Shown piece by piece: positions 24,883 through 33,034 of a stretch of DNA of 64,000 nucleotides. A program made the position numbers and the translations under genes. The first letter of the stretch is position 1, and each line of letters starts with the position of its first letter. This DNA comes from Nonomuraea thailandensis (GTDB lineage: Bacteria; Actinomycetota; Actinomycetes; Streptosporangiales; Streptosporangiaceae), in contig NZ_JAMZEB010000002.1 in assembly GCF_024172165.1 (NCBI RefSeq), positions 10,638,501-10,702,500 on the forward strand, given 5' to 3'. The notes below the pieces were generated by a model. That model saw only the letters and a list, made by a program, of their open reading frames with translations, was not told the DNA's origin and searched no databases.

Positions 24883-25332
24883 CTAGGCCGTCGAGATCTC
24901 CACCGGCCGCAGGCCGGACGAGAGGCTGGCGATCTGGCTGTAGGCGGCGGGGGTCAGGTCGATCAGGCGGTTGCTCGCGCAGGTCGCGCCGCAGCAGCTC
25001 CGCTCGCCGCAGAACAGGTCGGTCTGCGGGCCGCAGTCGGCGATGGCGGTGACGACGCTGGTGCCGGTGCACAGCGCCGTGATGCGGTGGCGGAACCCGC
25101 AGGTCCTGCGGGACAGGCTGACGCCGCAGCTGTCAGGGCGGGTGATCGCCCAGCAGGCGTCGGAGGTGTTGGGCCAGGCGTGCTGGAGGCTCCCGGAGTT
25201 GCAGGTGCCGCAGGCTCCCTTTCCGGTGCTGCTGCAGGGGCCCCACGCGGTGCCGCAGCAGAACCAGGAGACCTCTCCCTGGACGGGGCCGAGTAAGTCG
25301 GCGGGCGGGTCGGTGGCCGTGCTTCGCGCCAT
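24883..25332 (-). CDS. Cysteine-rich protein with a double-psi-barrel (RlpA/expansin-like) C-terminal part
   Basis: 149 residues from ATG 25332 (AAGGAGGA, 5-base spacer). No signal peptide is visible although the composition is that of an extracytoplasmic protein: about 18 Cys, many paired (FCCGT, CGTC, CGERSCCGATC). From about residue 85, CGFRHRITALCTGTSVVTAI, DCGP and RLIDLTPAAYSQIASLSSG match the double-psi beta-barrel of RlpA/barwin/expansin proteins. It is first gene of an operon with a Tat protein and a MauE-like membrane protein. Possibly it is exported together with the Tat protein. Candidate promoter box TTGACG at 25427-25422. Confidence 0.7.
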   Translation of the reverse strand: MARSTATDPPADLLGPVQGEVSWFCCGTAWGPCSSTGKGACGTCNSGSLQHAWPNTSDACWAITRPDSCGVSLSRRTCGFRHRITALCTGTSVVTAIADCGPQTDLFCGERSCCGATCASNRLIDLTPAAYSQIASLSSGLRPVEISTA

Positions 25333-25454
25333 GCGCGTCCTCCTTGGGTGGACTCTGGACGATCTCGGCGAAGGTGTTGAAGCTTTCCGACTTGATCTAT
25401 GAGTACCATGTAAGGATTTTTCGTCAATGGCCGATTTTCGTGATCTGTGGCTTG

Positions 25455-26354
25455 TCATGGCGCGAGCTGGAAGTGCCAGACGACGATCGCGGGCACGCCT
25501 TCGACGGCCGCCCTGGCGGCCTCGGGCGCCAGCTCCACCAGGACCCACGGCCACAGCTCCCACGGCCCCGGAGCGGTCGGCCCGTCCGGCGGGGTGGCCC
25601 GCGGGACGGGTGGCGCCGGCGCCTGCATCGCGGGCTCCTCGCAGCGGCGCACCCGCAGGCCCGCCCTCAGCGCGGCCCTGACGTAGTCGCCGATCGGGTG
25701 ATGATAGGTGGCCACGCGCGCGGGCCGGCCGTCCGGCAGGCGCAGGTTCGGAACGACGCCCCGGGCCACCCCCGCCGGATGGATGTCCGCGATCACCACG
25801 TGCCCGCCGGGCCGCAGCACCCGGGCGAACTCCGCGAGCACCGGGTCCAGCGAGGGCGCGTGGGTCAGCGCCAGCGAGCAGACGACCAGGTCGGCGGTGT
25901 CGTCCGGCACCGGGAGGCCGCGGAGGTCACCGAGGCGGAAGTCGCCCTCCGGAACCCGTTCGCGGGCCAGAGCCAGCATGTCGGGCGAGCTGTCCACGCC
26001 GATCACGCGGTGACCGCGCTCGGCCAGCGCCGCGGCGAAGCGGCCCGTGCCGCAGGCCGCGTCCAGGGCGACGCCCGCCGGCAGCCCGTCGATGATCGCG
26101 TGGACCAGGGGCTCGTCGTAGTCGAAGGTCGAGTTCGGCCCGTCGTACGTCCGCGACCAGATGCGATAGCCCTCCACCGTGTCCACGCGGGCCACCTCCA
26201 CGCCCGCCTCCGCCAGCGACTCGTCGGCGAGCAGCGCGCGGATCTCGGCGATGCGCTCCTCGACGAACTCGCGGCCGTGCTCTCCGGTGAACGCCCTCAT
26301 CAGGGCCATGCCTTCGAGGCCCAGCACGTAGGCCAGGGGATGCTCGTACGTCAC
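25455..26354 (-). CDS. Class I SAM-dependent methyltransferase
   Basis: 299 residues from ATG 26354. A helical N-terminus of about 90 residues (HPLAYVLGLEGMALMRAFTG, SRTYDGPNSTFDYDEP) precedes the Rossmann methyltransferase core: VALDAACGTGRFAAALAERG (motif I), VIGVDSSPDML (motif II), DLVVCSLALTHAPSLDPVLA and LRPGGHVVIADIHP. It belongs to the UbiE/methyltransf_11 type. The methyl acceptor is unknown. The long Pro-rich segment PAPPVPRATPPDGPTAPGP near the C-terminus is likely a flexible loop. Confidence 0.88.
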   Translation of the reverse strand: MTYEHPLAYVLGLEGMALMRAFTGEHGREFVEERIAEIRALLADESLAEAGVEVARVDTVEGYRIWSRTYDGPNSTFDYDEPLVHAIIDGLPAGVALDAACGTGRFAAALAERGHRVIGVDSSPDMLALARERVPEGDFRLGDLRGLPVPDDTADLVVCSLALTHAPSLDPVLAEFARVLRPGGHVVIADIHPAGVARGVVPNLRLPDGRPARVATYHHPIGDYVRAALRAGLRVRRCEEPAMQAPAPPVPRATPPDGPTAPGPWELWPWVLVELAPEAARAAVEGVPAIVVWHFQLAP

Positions 26355-26394
26355 CGGCGCACGCTAACCAAGCGGGTCCGCCGGCGCGAGCGAA

Positions 26395-27534
26395 TTATCC
26401 GCAGAACGCGGTCACCGTGGCGGCCAGCACGTCGGTCACCCGGTGCACCGAGGCGATGTCGGCCCACTCCGTGTCGGCGTGCGCGCCGCCGCCGTCGGCG
26501 CCGAAGAGCAGGCACGGGATGCCGGCCCGGGCCAGCAGGGCGCAGTCCGTCCAGAAGGGCTCGGCGCGGATGACCGGCGGCCGGCCGAGCGCCCGCTCCG
26601 CCTCGCGCAGCAGCACGCGCGTGATCGCCGCGTCGGGGTCGGCCTCGAAGGGCTCGCGGTGCAGGCCGGGGCGCAGGCGGTAGTCGAAGCCGGGGACGGT
26701 GGCGGCGAGCTGATCGAGAACCCCGATCAGCTCGTCGCGGACGCCCTGCTCGCTCTCGCCGGGCACCGTGCGCCGCTCGATCGTGATCCGGCAGCGGGCC
26801 GGATAGGTGGAGGGGCCCTCGCCGCCCTCGATGAGCGAGGCGTGGACGGTGCCCGGCCCCAGCAGCCGGTGCCCGCCTGAGCCGGCCAGCCGCCGGCCGA
26901 GCGCCTCCAGCGCCACCAGGAAGTGATCGGCCTTGGCGATCGCGTCCACGCCCAGGTCGGGGCGGGAGCCGTGGGCGGCGCGGCCCAGCACCTCCACCTC
27001 GAACCAGGCGAAGCCCTTGTGCGCCAGCGTCACCTCCAGCAGGCTCGGCTCGGTCACGACGGCGCCGTCGGCGGTGAAGCGCTCCAGCACCTCCTCGGTG
27101 CCGAAGCTGGTGTTCTCCTCGTCGGCCACGCAGGCCACGATGACGTCGCCGCGCAGCGGGCCGCCCGCGGTGGCGCGGGCGGCGGCGGCCATCATCGCGG
27201 CCACGCCGCTCTTCATGTCGAAGGCGCCCCGGCCGTGGATTCTGCCGTCCTCGACGCGCGGGACGAGAGGATCACCGTCGTACGTGCCGTGGGCGACGGT
27301 GTCGAGGTGACCGTTGAGCATGATCGAGCGCCCGCCGCCGGTGCCGCGGGCCACGGCCACCACGGAGGGGCGGCCGGGCCGCCGCTCCAGGCGGTGGATC
27401 TCGAACCCCCGCTCGCCCAGCCACTGCGCGCAGAACGCGGCGGCGGCCTGCTCCCCCGCGCCGCCGGGGGAGAGGCCGGGGTTGACGGAGTCGAGGGCGA
27501 TGAGGCGTTCGAGCAGCGGCAGCGGGTCTGGCAT
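26395..27534 (-). CDS. M20-family metallopeptidase/deacylase (ArgE/DapE/carboxypeptidase type)
   Basis: 379 residues. ATG 27534 has GGGAGG with a 6-base spacer; an upstream in-frame ATG at 27561 lacks one. Metal ligands are readable in order: LNGHLDTVAHG (His), GRGAFDMKSG (bridging Asp), ADEENTSFG (Glu base and ligand), VTEPS, and GGGAHADTEW (His near the end). The middle lid domain carries HGSRPDLGVDAI. It hydrolyses an N-acyl amino acid or peptide with two zinc ions; the exact substrate is open. It stands downstream of the secreted V8-like protease, both leftward. Confidence 0.9.
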   Translation of the reverse strand: MPDPLPLLERLIALDSVNPGLSPGGAGEQAAAAFCAQWLGERGFEIHRLERRPGRPSVVAVARGTGGGRSIMLNGHLDTVAHGTYDGDPLVPRVEDGRIHGRGAFDMKSGVAAMMAAAARATAGGPLRGDVIVACVADEENTSFGTEEVLERFTADGAVVTEPSLLEVTLAHKGFAWFEVEVLGRAAHGSRPDLGVDAIAKADHFLVALEALGRRLAGSGGHRLLGPGTVHASLIEGGEGPSTYPARCRITIERRTVPGESEQGVRDELIGVLDQLAATVPGFDYRLRPGLHREPFEADPDAAITRVLLREAERALGRPPVIRAEPFWTDCALLARAGIPCLLFGADGGGAHADTEWADIASVHRVTDVLAATVTAFCG

Positions 27535-27587
27535 GGCGAGCCTCCCGGGGTGAGGGATCACCCGCCATCATGCCCCAGCGGCCCGCT

Positions 27588-28646
27588 TCAGAGGGCGTCG
27601 GTGTTCTGCGCCGTCCGGTAGACGGCCATGGCCTCGTCGCCGAAGAAGGGGCCGAACATGAAGCCCGGGGCGAAGTTGTAGGTGAAGCTGTTGACGGAGT
27701 TCAGCCAGCCCAGGCCGGTGCCCTCGTCGAAGCCCTGGAACCAGGGCCCGCCGCTGGACCCGCCGGTCATGTTGCAGCGCAGCCCCTGGTCGCGGGTCAT
27801 GACCGTGTCGTTGAACGCGCGCCCGCTGCAGTAGATCAGCTCCGACCCGTCGAACGGGTCGGCCGCCGGATACCCGAAGGCGAACATCTGCCGCTGCCTG
27901 GCCTGGTTGAAGGCGACTCCCTGCCCGCCCACGACGTCGGTCAGCGTGCGCCCGTTCAGCGGCGCCACGACGACGGCGGCCACGTCGAAGTTGATGTCCT
28001 CCCTGGCGTTCCACTGCTGGGTGGTGAGCATCGCGCTGGCGACCCAGGTGCCGAACGGGCGCCGCCCGTCGTCGAAGGCCGGCACGAACACCCAGTTCCT
28101 GTGCGCGGCCCCGTTCAGCTTCACGCAGTGCCCGGCGGTGATCACCACGCTCTCGTTCGCGCTGGTCACGGCCGAGCCCGAGCAGGAGGAGTTGCGGCCG
28201 TCGGCGGTGGTGAAGAAGACCCGGCCGGTGGTGCGCACGATCGCGCCGCCGTCCGTCCACTGCAACCCCGGGCTGTTGGGCACCAGGGACTGCCGCGCGG
28301 CGGTGACCGGCGCGGTGCCGCCGACCGACCACGCGGCGCCACGCGTGGTCCAAGGGCTGCGGCGGGTGATGGTGGCGCCGCGGGTGGCCCAGGGCTCGCC
28401 CTGGGACGGGCCGCGCGACTGGGTACGCCGCGGCGCGGGCGCGTTCAGGGGCTGTGCCGCGAGCATGCGCTGCGTGGTCCAGTACTGCGAGACGGTCCTG
28501 CGCTCCGCCTGTGAATCCGTGGCGGTCCAGCCGGCGGGCCTGGGGTCGAGCCCGTTCGCGGCCTCGGCCCGCGCGGCTCCCGCCGGTACCAGGGCGCCTG
28601 CCAGGGCGAGGGCGACGGCGGAGAGCAGGCTGACTCTGCGGTGCAT
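27588..28646 (-). CDS. Secreted V8/trypsin-like serine endopeptidase
   Basis: 352 residues from ATG 28646, GGGAGG 6 bases upstream. Signal peptide (MHRRVSLLSAVALALAGA, cleavage near ARA), a pro-region of about 110 residues rich in Arg/Thr/Pro, then the S1 domain: SVVITAGHCVKL (His), INFDVAAVVV (Asp) and CNMTGGSSGGPWF (Ser). The triad is complete, unlike in the relative at 1-1010. It should be an extracellular endopeptidase made as a zymogen. Its ribosome binding site is buried in a perfect 11-base-pair hairpin directly before the ATG, so translation is probably controlled. Confidence 0.92.
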   Translation of the reverse strand: MHRRVSLLSAVALALAGALVPAGAARAEAANGLDPRPAGWTATDSQAERRTVSQYWTTQRMLAAQPLNAPAPRRTQSRGPSQGEPWATRGATITRRSPWTTRGAAWSVGGTAPVTAARQSLVPNSPGLQWTDGGAIVRTTGRVFFTTADGRNSSCSGSAVTSANESVVITAGHCVKLNGAAHRNWVFVPAFDDGRRPFGTWVASAMLTTQQWNAREDINFDVAAVVVAPLNGRTLTDVVGGQGVAFNQARQRQMFAFGYPAADPFDGSELIYCSGRAFNDTVMTRDQGLRCNMTGGSSGGPWFQGFDEGTGLGWLNSVNSFTYNFAPGFMFGPFFGDEAMAVYRTAQNTDAL

Positions 28647-28690
28647 TACGTACCTCCCGAAACCCGGAATCTGCCGTAAGGAGGTACGTA
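28647..28690 (-). promoter_or_regulatory. Shine-Dalgarno-sequestering hairpin of the protease mRNA
   Basis: In the minus-strand transcript TACGTACCTCC (28690-28680) pairs perfectly with GGAGGTACGTA (28657-28647), which contains the ribosome binding site and touches the start codon. The loop is 22 bases. Such an arrangement shuts translation unless something opens the stem: temperature, a ligand, a protein or a ribosome. Confidence 0.65.
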
Positions 28691-28948
28691 GGGACCGCGC
28701 CATCTTCCTCAACACCTGCACAAATGGATATATCGCCATCACGTGGCGAAGTCGCCATATTGCGGAGCGTAACCAGAGGTGGAATGCCGTTGCTTTACGA
28801 AATTGCGGTGCGATATTGACGCTCTTTCACCGGCTCTTTCCCAGTACGAGAAATTCGCATTCGGCGTGGCGTTGTCATCTGGCTCGCGGCAAGTGTAAGC
28901 ATCGTACCGGTCTGGCGACTAAGGGTCGCATTCCGAAAGGAACGGTAA
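28691..28948. other. Intergenic region, divergent promoters
   Basis: With the hairpin, 302 bases between a leftward protease and a rightward secreted protein, clearly richer in A+T than the surroundings. TTGACG at 28816 and TTGTCA near 28873 are possible -35 boxes, but no convincing -10 follows at the right distance. No coding frame with actinomycete codon use is seen. Confidence 0.45.
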
Positions 28949-29590
28949 ATGCTCACCCCAATGAGAAAAATGGCGAAGCCCGTCGCGCGCGGCATTCTGG
29001 CGGCCGTGCTGGCCGTGACCATGGCCCCGGCGGCGAGCGCGGGCGACAAGGACGACGTCCCCGACCACCACAAGTTCGACCGTGGTTTCGTCGACCACAA
29101 TCACGATGACGACGGCGGCAGGAACTGCCGGCCGCGTACGTTCTTCCGGATCCACCAGATGTCGCCGCGGAATTTCTTCGTGCCTCGCACCCGCTACATC
29201 GACGGCCCCGGCGGCTCGATGACGGTGTCGGTCACGCGCGAGCACGAGGTCACCGCCTTCCTGGAGACGGAGAACGAGGCCGAGAAGGTCATCGACAAGG
29301 GCGAAGTGATCTACAACCTGCGCCGGCTCGGCCTGCCGCACCTGGAGGAGCGGCACATGGTCTTCAGCGGGCACGAGTACACGCAGGAGATCAGCGACGG
29401 CATGTACGGCAACATGTGGTACCGGGTCTTCGGTTACCGCGTGGGCTGGTCGGCCTGGAACGTTCTCGGCACCTGCGAGCGCTTCAAGGTCAGCGCGGGC
29501 ATCGCCAACGTGCCTTCCCGGGTGGAGGGCTGGCGCTACTGGGAGACCAAGCACCCGATGTTCAAGCGCCGCAAGCTGTCCTACAAGTAG
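28949..29590 (+). CDS. Secreted hypothetical protein, 213 residues
   Basis: From ATG 28949 with AAAGGAA upstream. Signal peptide (KMAKPVARGILAAVLAVTMA, cleavage after ASA). A short His/Asp-rich stretch (HHKFDRGFVDHNHDDD) follows and could bind metal. The mature domain is beta-rich and aromatic (MTVSVTREHEVTAFLETENE, YRVFGYRVGWSAWNVLGTCE), with two Cys that may form a disulfide. The pattern of Val/Thr strands is reminiscent of small secreted beta-barrel proteins, but I do not recognise a family. Confidence 0.7.
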   Translation: MLTPMRKMAKPVARGILAAVLAVTMAPAASAGDKDDVPDHHKFDRGFVDHNHDDDGGRNCRPRTFFRIHQMSPRNFFVPRTRYIDGPGGSMTVSVTREHEVTAFLETENEAEKVIDKGEVIYNLRRLGLPHLEERHMVFSGHEYTQEISDGMYGNMWYRVFGYRVGWSAWNVLGTCERFKVSAGIANVPSRVEGWRYWETKHPMFKRRKLSYK

Positions 29591-29710
29591 GGGAGAACCC
29601 CCAGGTCAGAGGGTTTCGCGGCTGCTCGGCGGGTAGGGTTGCGGGTCAGCCCGGCTGCGCCGGGCGCGCAGCCGTCCGGCGCGCGACCCGAGTCCATAAA
29701 GGGGGACATC

Positions 29711-29842
29711 ATGGCCGCGATGCAGCGATATCTGGGTTTCTTCTCTTTCTTCAGAATTCCGGGACCGGAGCCCACGTATCCGGGCCAGAGCGAAGGCGCC
29801 GGCGGTGGCCGCGCCCGCAGGCGTCGGCGCCGGCGCCGCTGA
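29711..29842 (+). CDS. 43-residue peptide with aromatic N-terminus and eight-arginine tail
   Basis: ATG 29711 is preceded by AAGGGGGA at good distance. The peptide begins MAAMQRYLGFFSFFRIPGPE, continues with a Gly/Pro/Glu-rich middle and ends GGGRARRRRRRRR before TGA. There is no cleavable signal. An in-frame upstream extension to 29639 lacks a ribosome site. A hydrophobic aromatic patch plus a polycationic tail could associate with membranes or nucleic acid. A strong hairpin terminator follows immediately, supporting a short transcribed gene. Function unknown. Confidence 0.5.
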   Translation: MAAMQRYLGFFSFFRIPGPEPTYPGQSEGAGGGRARRRRRRRR

Positions 29843-29855
29843 GCGCGCGCCGTCC

Positions 29856-29892
29856 GAGATGTGAGGGTGTGTTCCGACGGCCCTCACATCTC
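29856..29892. terminator. Bidirectional terminator hairpin
   Basis: GAGATGTGAGGG pairs perfectly with CCCTCACATCTC (12 base pairs, 13-base loop) between the small peptide gene and the convergent serine hydrolase gene. Confidence 0.7.
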
Positions 29893-29903
29893 ACGGTCGC
29901 CCA

Positions 29904-31109
29904 TCAGGAGAAGGACGCCACCACGATGCCGAGCGTGCGCCCGTTCTGGCCGGAGGCCTTGGCGTCGGTGGAGTTGACCGAGTAGACCAGGGTCCTCGAC
30001 AGGTCCCGGGTGGCGCCCACCCCGCTGGCGTAGCCGTAGCGGGACCCCGTCTTGCCGTACCCCACGATCCCGCCCGGCAGCACCATCCTGCTCATGCCGG
30101 AGGTGTAGGTCGCGGGCTGGTTGCCGCACTCGTCGAACATCGTCACGTCCGGGACGGTGAACATGGGCTCGAGCCGGGCCGGCGGCACGACCTCGCCGGA
30201 GAACAGCGCCTTGACGAACTTCTCCAGGTCCGCGGCCGTCGAGATCAGGTCGCCCGAGGCCCAGGTCGAGGTGACGCTCGTCCTGGTCATGTCCACCACG
30301 TACCCGTCGCCGTAGCCGATGGCGTTCTCGAAGCCCGCGGGCACGCTCTGGTAGCCCCGGTGGTGCGGGCCCCTGAGGGTGGTCGAGGCGCCGGGCAGGT
30401 AGCTGTCGCGCATGCCGACCGGGCGCAGGATGCGGCTCGTCACCTCGTGCTCGTACGTCCTGCCCGTGACCTGCTCGATCAGCAGGCCGGCCACGAACGT
30501 GTTGATGTTCAGGTAGTGCTGCCTGGTGCCCGGGGTGAACTCGATCGGGTCGCGCACGGCCTGGGCCACGTACTCCCGCGGGGTCCACCGCTTGAACCTG
30601 GTCTCGTAGACGTATTCGAGGTCGTCGGGCAGGCCGGGCGCGGGCAGGCCGCTGGTGTGGTTCAGCAGCTGGCCCACCTGGATGCGCGGGTAGGAGGCGG
30701 GCAGCAGGCCGGGCAGATGGTCCTGGACGGCGTCGTCCAGGGAGAGCCGGCCCTCGGCGACGAGTTGCAGCACGACCGCGGTGGTGAACATCTTCGTCAC
30801 GCTGCCGGCGCGGAAGCGCACGTGCTCCGCGGCCGGGCGCCGCGTCTTCAGGTCGGCCACGCCGCTCACGCCCCTCCACGAGCCCTTCGTGCCGCCCACG
30901 CGGACCACGGCCGCGGTGGCGTCGGCCGCGGGCAGGTCACCGATGGCCCGGCCGAGCGCCGCCTCGTTGACCGGCGGGATCACGGCGTCAGGGTCCGGCT
31001 CGACGACGGTGGGAGCCGGGCAGGGGCGAGGGGTGGGCGTGGCCGCCTGGGCGGGCGCCGCCACGAGGACGGTGGCCAGGGCGAGGCAGGCGGCTGCGGT
31101 CTTCAACAA
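29904..31109 (-). CDS. Secreted serine hydrolase, class C beta-lactamase/DD-peptidase family
   Basis: 401 residues from TTG 31109, with AGGAG 6 bases upstream; a second TTG follows at 31106. Signal peptide (LLKTAAACLALATVLVAAPA). The family's three active-site boxes are present: RFRAGSVTKMFT (Ser-x-x-Lys), HYLNINTF (Tyr-x-Asn) and YGKTGSRYG (Lys-Thr-Gly). GQLLNHTSGLP is the typical following motif. It belongs with D-alanyl-D-alanine carboxypeptidases and esterases of this fold; true beta-lactamase activity is not predicted with confidence. Confidence 0.9.
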   Translation of the reverse strand: MLKTAAACLALATVLVAAPAQAATPTPRPCPAPTVVEPDPDAVIPPVNEAALGRAIGDLPAADATAAVVRVGGTKGSWRGVSGVADLKTRRPAAEHVRFRAGSVTKMFTTAVVLQLVAEGRLSLDDAVQDHLPGLLPASYPRIQVGQLLNHTSGLPAPGLPDDLEYVYETRFKRWTPREYVAQAVRDPIEFTPGTRQHYLNINTFVAGLLIEQVTGRTYEHEVTSRILRPVGMRDSYLPGASTTLRGPHHRGYQSVPAGFENAIGYGDGYVVDMTRTSVTSTWASGDLISTAADLEKFVKALFSGEVVPPARLEPMFTVPDVTMFDECGNQPATYTSGMSRMVLPGGIVGYGKTGSRYGYASGVGATRDLSRTLVYSVNSTDAKASGQNGRTLGIVVASFS

Positions 31110-31271
31110 GGTGATCTCCTCAGGGCTGCTGGAACGACGCCCATCCTGCTGAGCGGCACCCTCACCGCGGATCGCCGACGCGACCCATTTCCTCTCCCTC
31201 CCGCGAGGGAGCCCCCGAATCCCTCGCACCGGCGATGCCCGGCACCCCTCCCCGGGCCGAGGATTTCCGCC

Positions 31272-31850
31272 ATGAACTCCCGCATCGCCTTCATCGCCGC
31301 TCCCCTGCTCACCTTCGCCTACGGGGTGATCCGCATCATCGACGGGTTCGACGGCAGTCGTGGCCCCGGCCTCGCCTGGACCGCCGGGCATCTCGCGTTC
31401 ATGGCGGCCCTTGTCCTGTTCGCGCAGATCTTCTGGCGGCTGCGCGCCATGGCGGGACGCGACACGTTGTCCACCGTGACCGCGGTGGCCGGGACCGCCG
31501 GCATCGTGACCCTGCTCGCCCAGTTCGGGATCGACATCGTGGTCGGGTTCATGGCCGCCGACCACGACGGGATGGGCGTGCTCTTCGACCAGGTGCAGAG
31601 CGTGCCGGGGGTGTCGCCGATCGTCTACGACGGCGGCCCGTTCCTGTTCTACCTGGCCCAGCTCGGCCTCGTCCTGCAGCTCGCGGTCATGCGCCGGGTC
31701 AAGGCGTGGATGCCCGTGCTGGTGCTGCTCGACCTCGCCCTGCCGTTCATGGACAAGGACCTCATCCCGCTCGGCGCCCTGTGCCTGCTGATCTCGTTCG
31801 TGCCGCTCGCGCGCCGGGAGCCCGCCCGCCACGCGGTCGCCGTCGCGTGA
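31272..31850 (+). CDS. Four-helix integral membrane protein, unknown function
   Basis: 192 residues from ATG 31272. Hydrophobic segments are seen at about residues 5-20, 35-55, 68-92 (TVTAVAGTAGIVTLLAQFGI), 120-140 and 150-180. No catalytic motif is seen. It lies 23 bases before a histidine kinase gene on the same strand, so it is likely transcribed with that two-component system and might be part of its sensing input. Confidence 0.7.
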   Translation: MNSRIAFIAAPLLTFAYGVIRIIDGFDGSRGPGLAWTAGHLAFMAALVLFAQIFWRLRAMAGRDTLSTVTAVAGTAGIVTLLAQFGIDIVVGFMAADHDGMGVLFDQVQSVPGVSPIVYDGGPFLFYLAQLGLVLQLAVMRRVKAWMPVLVLLDLALPFMDKDLIPLGALCLLISFVPLARREPARHAVAVA

Positions 31851-31873
31851 GACGGAGGGCACAATTGGGGCTT

Positions 31874-33034
31874 ATGTCCGAGTCACGGTTGGTCGCGCGG
31901 TTCCGCCGCTGGTACGGCGGTCTGCCCACGATCCTGGTGGACGGCGCGCTCGCGGCGCTGGTGCTGGCCGTGCAGCTCTGGCCGTTCCTGTCCCGTGACA
32001 ACCCGCACGGCGGGCCCTGGCACTGGTGGGGTTACGCGGTGGTGGTCGTCTCCGCCGTGCCGCTGATCTGGCGGCGCCGCGCGCCGGTGATCGTGCTGCT
32101 GGCCGTCTGCGTCCCCACGGGCTTCTACGACCTCGTGGACGAGGTGGCCTCCCAGCCCATCTGGTACACGGGGCTGGTGGCCCTCTACACGCTGGCCGCC
32201 TACTCCAGCAGGTGGAAGCGGTGGATCGCGTTCGCCGTCACGCTCGGGGGCGGCCTGCTCATCGTCGGCTCGGCCGAGTCGGGGGTGCGCGGCACCGTGC
32301 AGTTCGTCGCCGCGTACGCCATCGGCCGCGCGGCCGCCGCCTCCCGTGCCCACGCCGCCGCGCTGGAGGAGCGGGCCGTGCAACTCGCCCGGGAGCGCGA
32401 GATCGAGGCCGAGCGCGCCGCCGAGCGGGAGCGGGCCAGGATCGCCCGCGACATGCACGACATCCTCGCCCACGCGGTCAGCGTCATGGTCGTCCAGGCC
32501 GAGGCAGGCCCGGTGGCGGTCACCTCGAACCCGGCCAGGGCCGTGGCCGCCTTCGACGCCATCGCCGGCGCCGGGCGCGACGCCATGGACCAGCTCCGAC
32601 GCCTGCTGAACGTGCTCAAGGAGGACGAGGGCCCGCGCGGCCCCCAGCCCACCATCGACGGGCTGCCCGCCCTCGCCGACCAGATCCGGGGAACCGGACT
32701 GCACGTGACATACTCCACCACGGGCTCGCCCCGGCCGCTGTCGCCCGACACCGAGGTGGCCGCGTACCGCATCACCCAGGAAGCCCTCACCAACATCGTC
32801 AAGCACGCGGCCGCCACCCGCGCCGGCATCGACCTCACCTGGCAGGACCACGCACTCATGATCGACATCACGGACGACGGCCATGGCCGGGACCCGAGGC
32901 TCCCCTCGGGCGGCAACGGCCTGATCGGCATCCGCGAGCGTGCCGCCGCGTGCGGCGGCACCGCCGAGCTCGGCCCGCGCGCCGGCGGGCCCGGGTTCCA
33001 GGTGCTCGTCCGGCTCCCGCTGGCGGCGTCGTGA
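31874..33034 (+). CDS. Sensor histidine kinase, NarL-partner type (HisKA_3)
   Basis: 386 residues from ATG 31874. About five membrane helices occupy the first 155 residues (ILVDGALAALVLAVQLWPFL, WWGYAVVVVSAVPLIW). A charged coiled-coil linker (LEERAVQLAREREIEAERAA) leads to the phospho-acceptor ARIARDMHDILAHAVSVMVV. The ATPase part has EALTNIVKHAAAT, ITDDGHGRD and GNGLIGIRERAA. The response-regulator gene overlaps its stop by 4 bases. The signal is unknown; the membrane protein upstream may contribute. Confidence 0.93.
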   Translation: MSESRLVARFRRWYGGLPTILVDGALAALVLAVQLWPFLSRDNPHGGPWHWWGYAVVVVSAVPLIWRRRAPVIVLLAVCVPTGFYDLVDEVASQPIWYTGLVALYTLAAYSSRWKRWIAFAVTLGGGLLIVGSAESGVRGTVQFVAAYAIGRAAAASRAHAAALEERAVQLAREREIEAERAAERERARIARDMHDILAHAVSVMVVQAEAGPVAVTSNPARAVAAFDAIAGAGRDAMDQLRRLLNVLKEDEGPRGPQPTIDGLPALADQIRGTGLHVTYSTTGSPRPLSPDTEVAAYRITQEALTNIVKHAAATRAGIDLTWQDHALMIDITDDGHGRDPRLPSGGNGLIGIRERAAACGGTAELGPRAGGPGFQVLVRLPLAAS

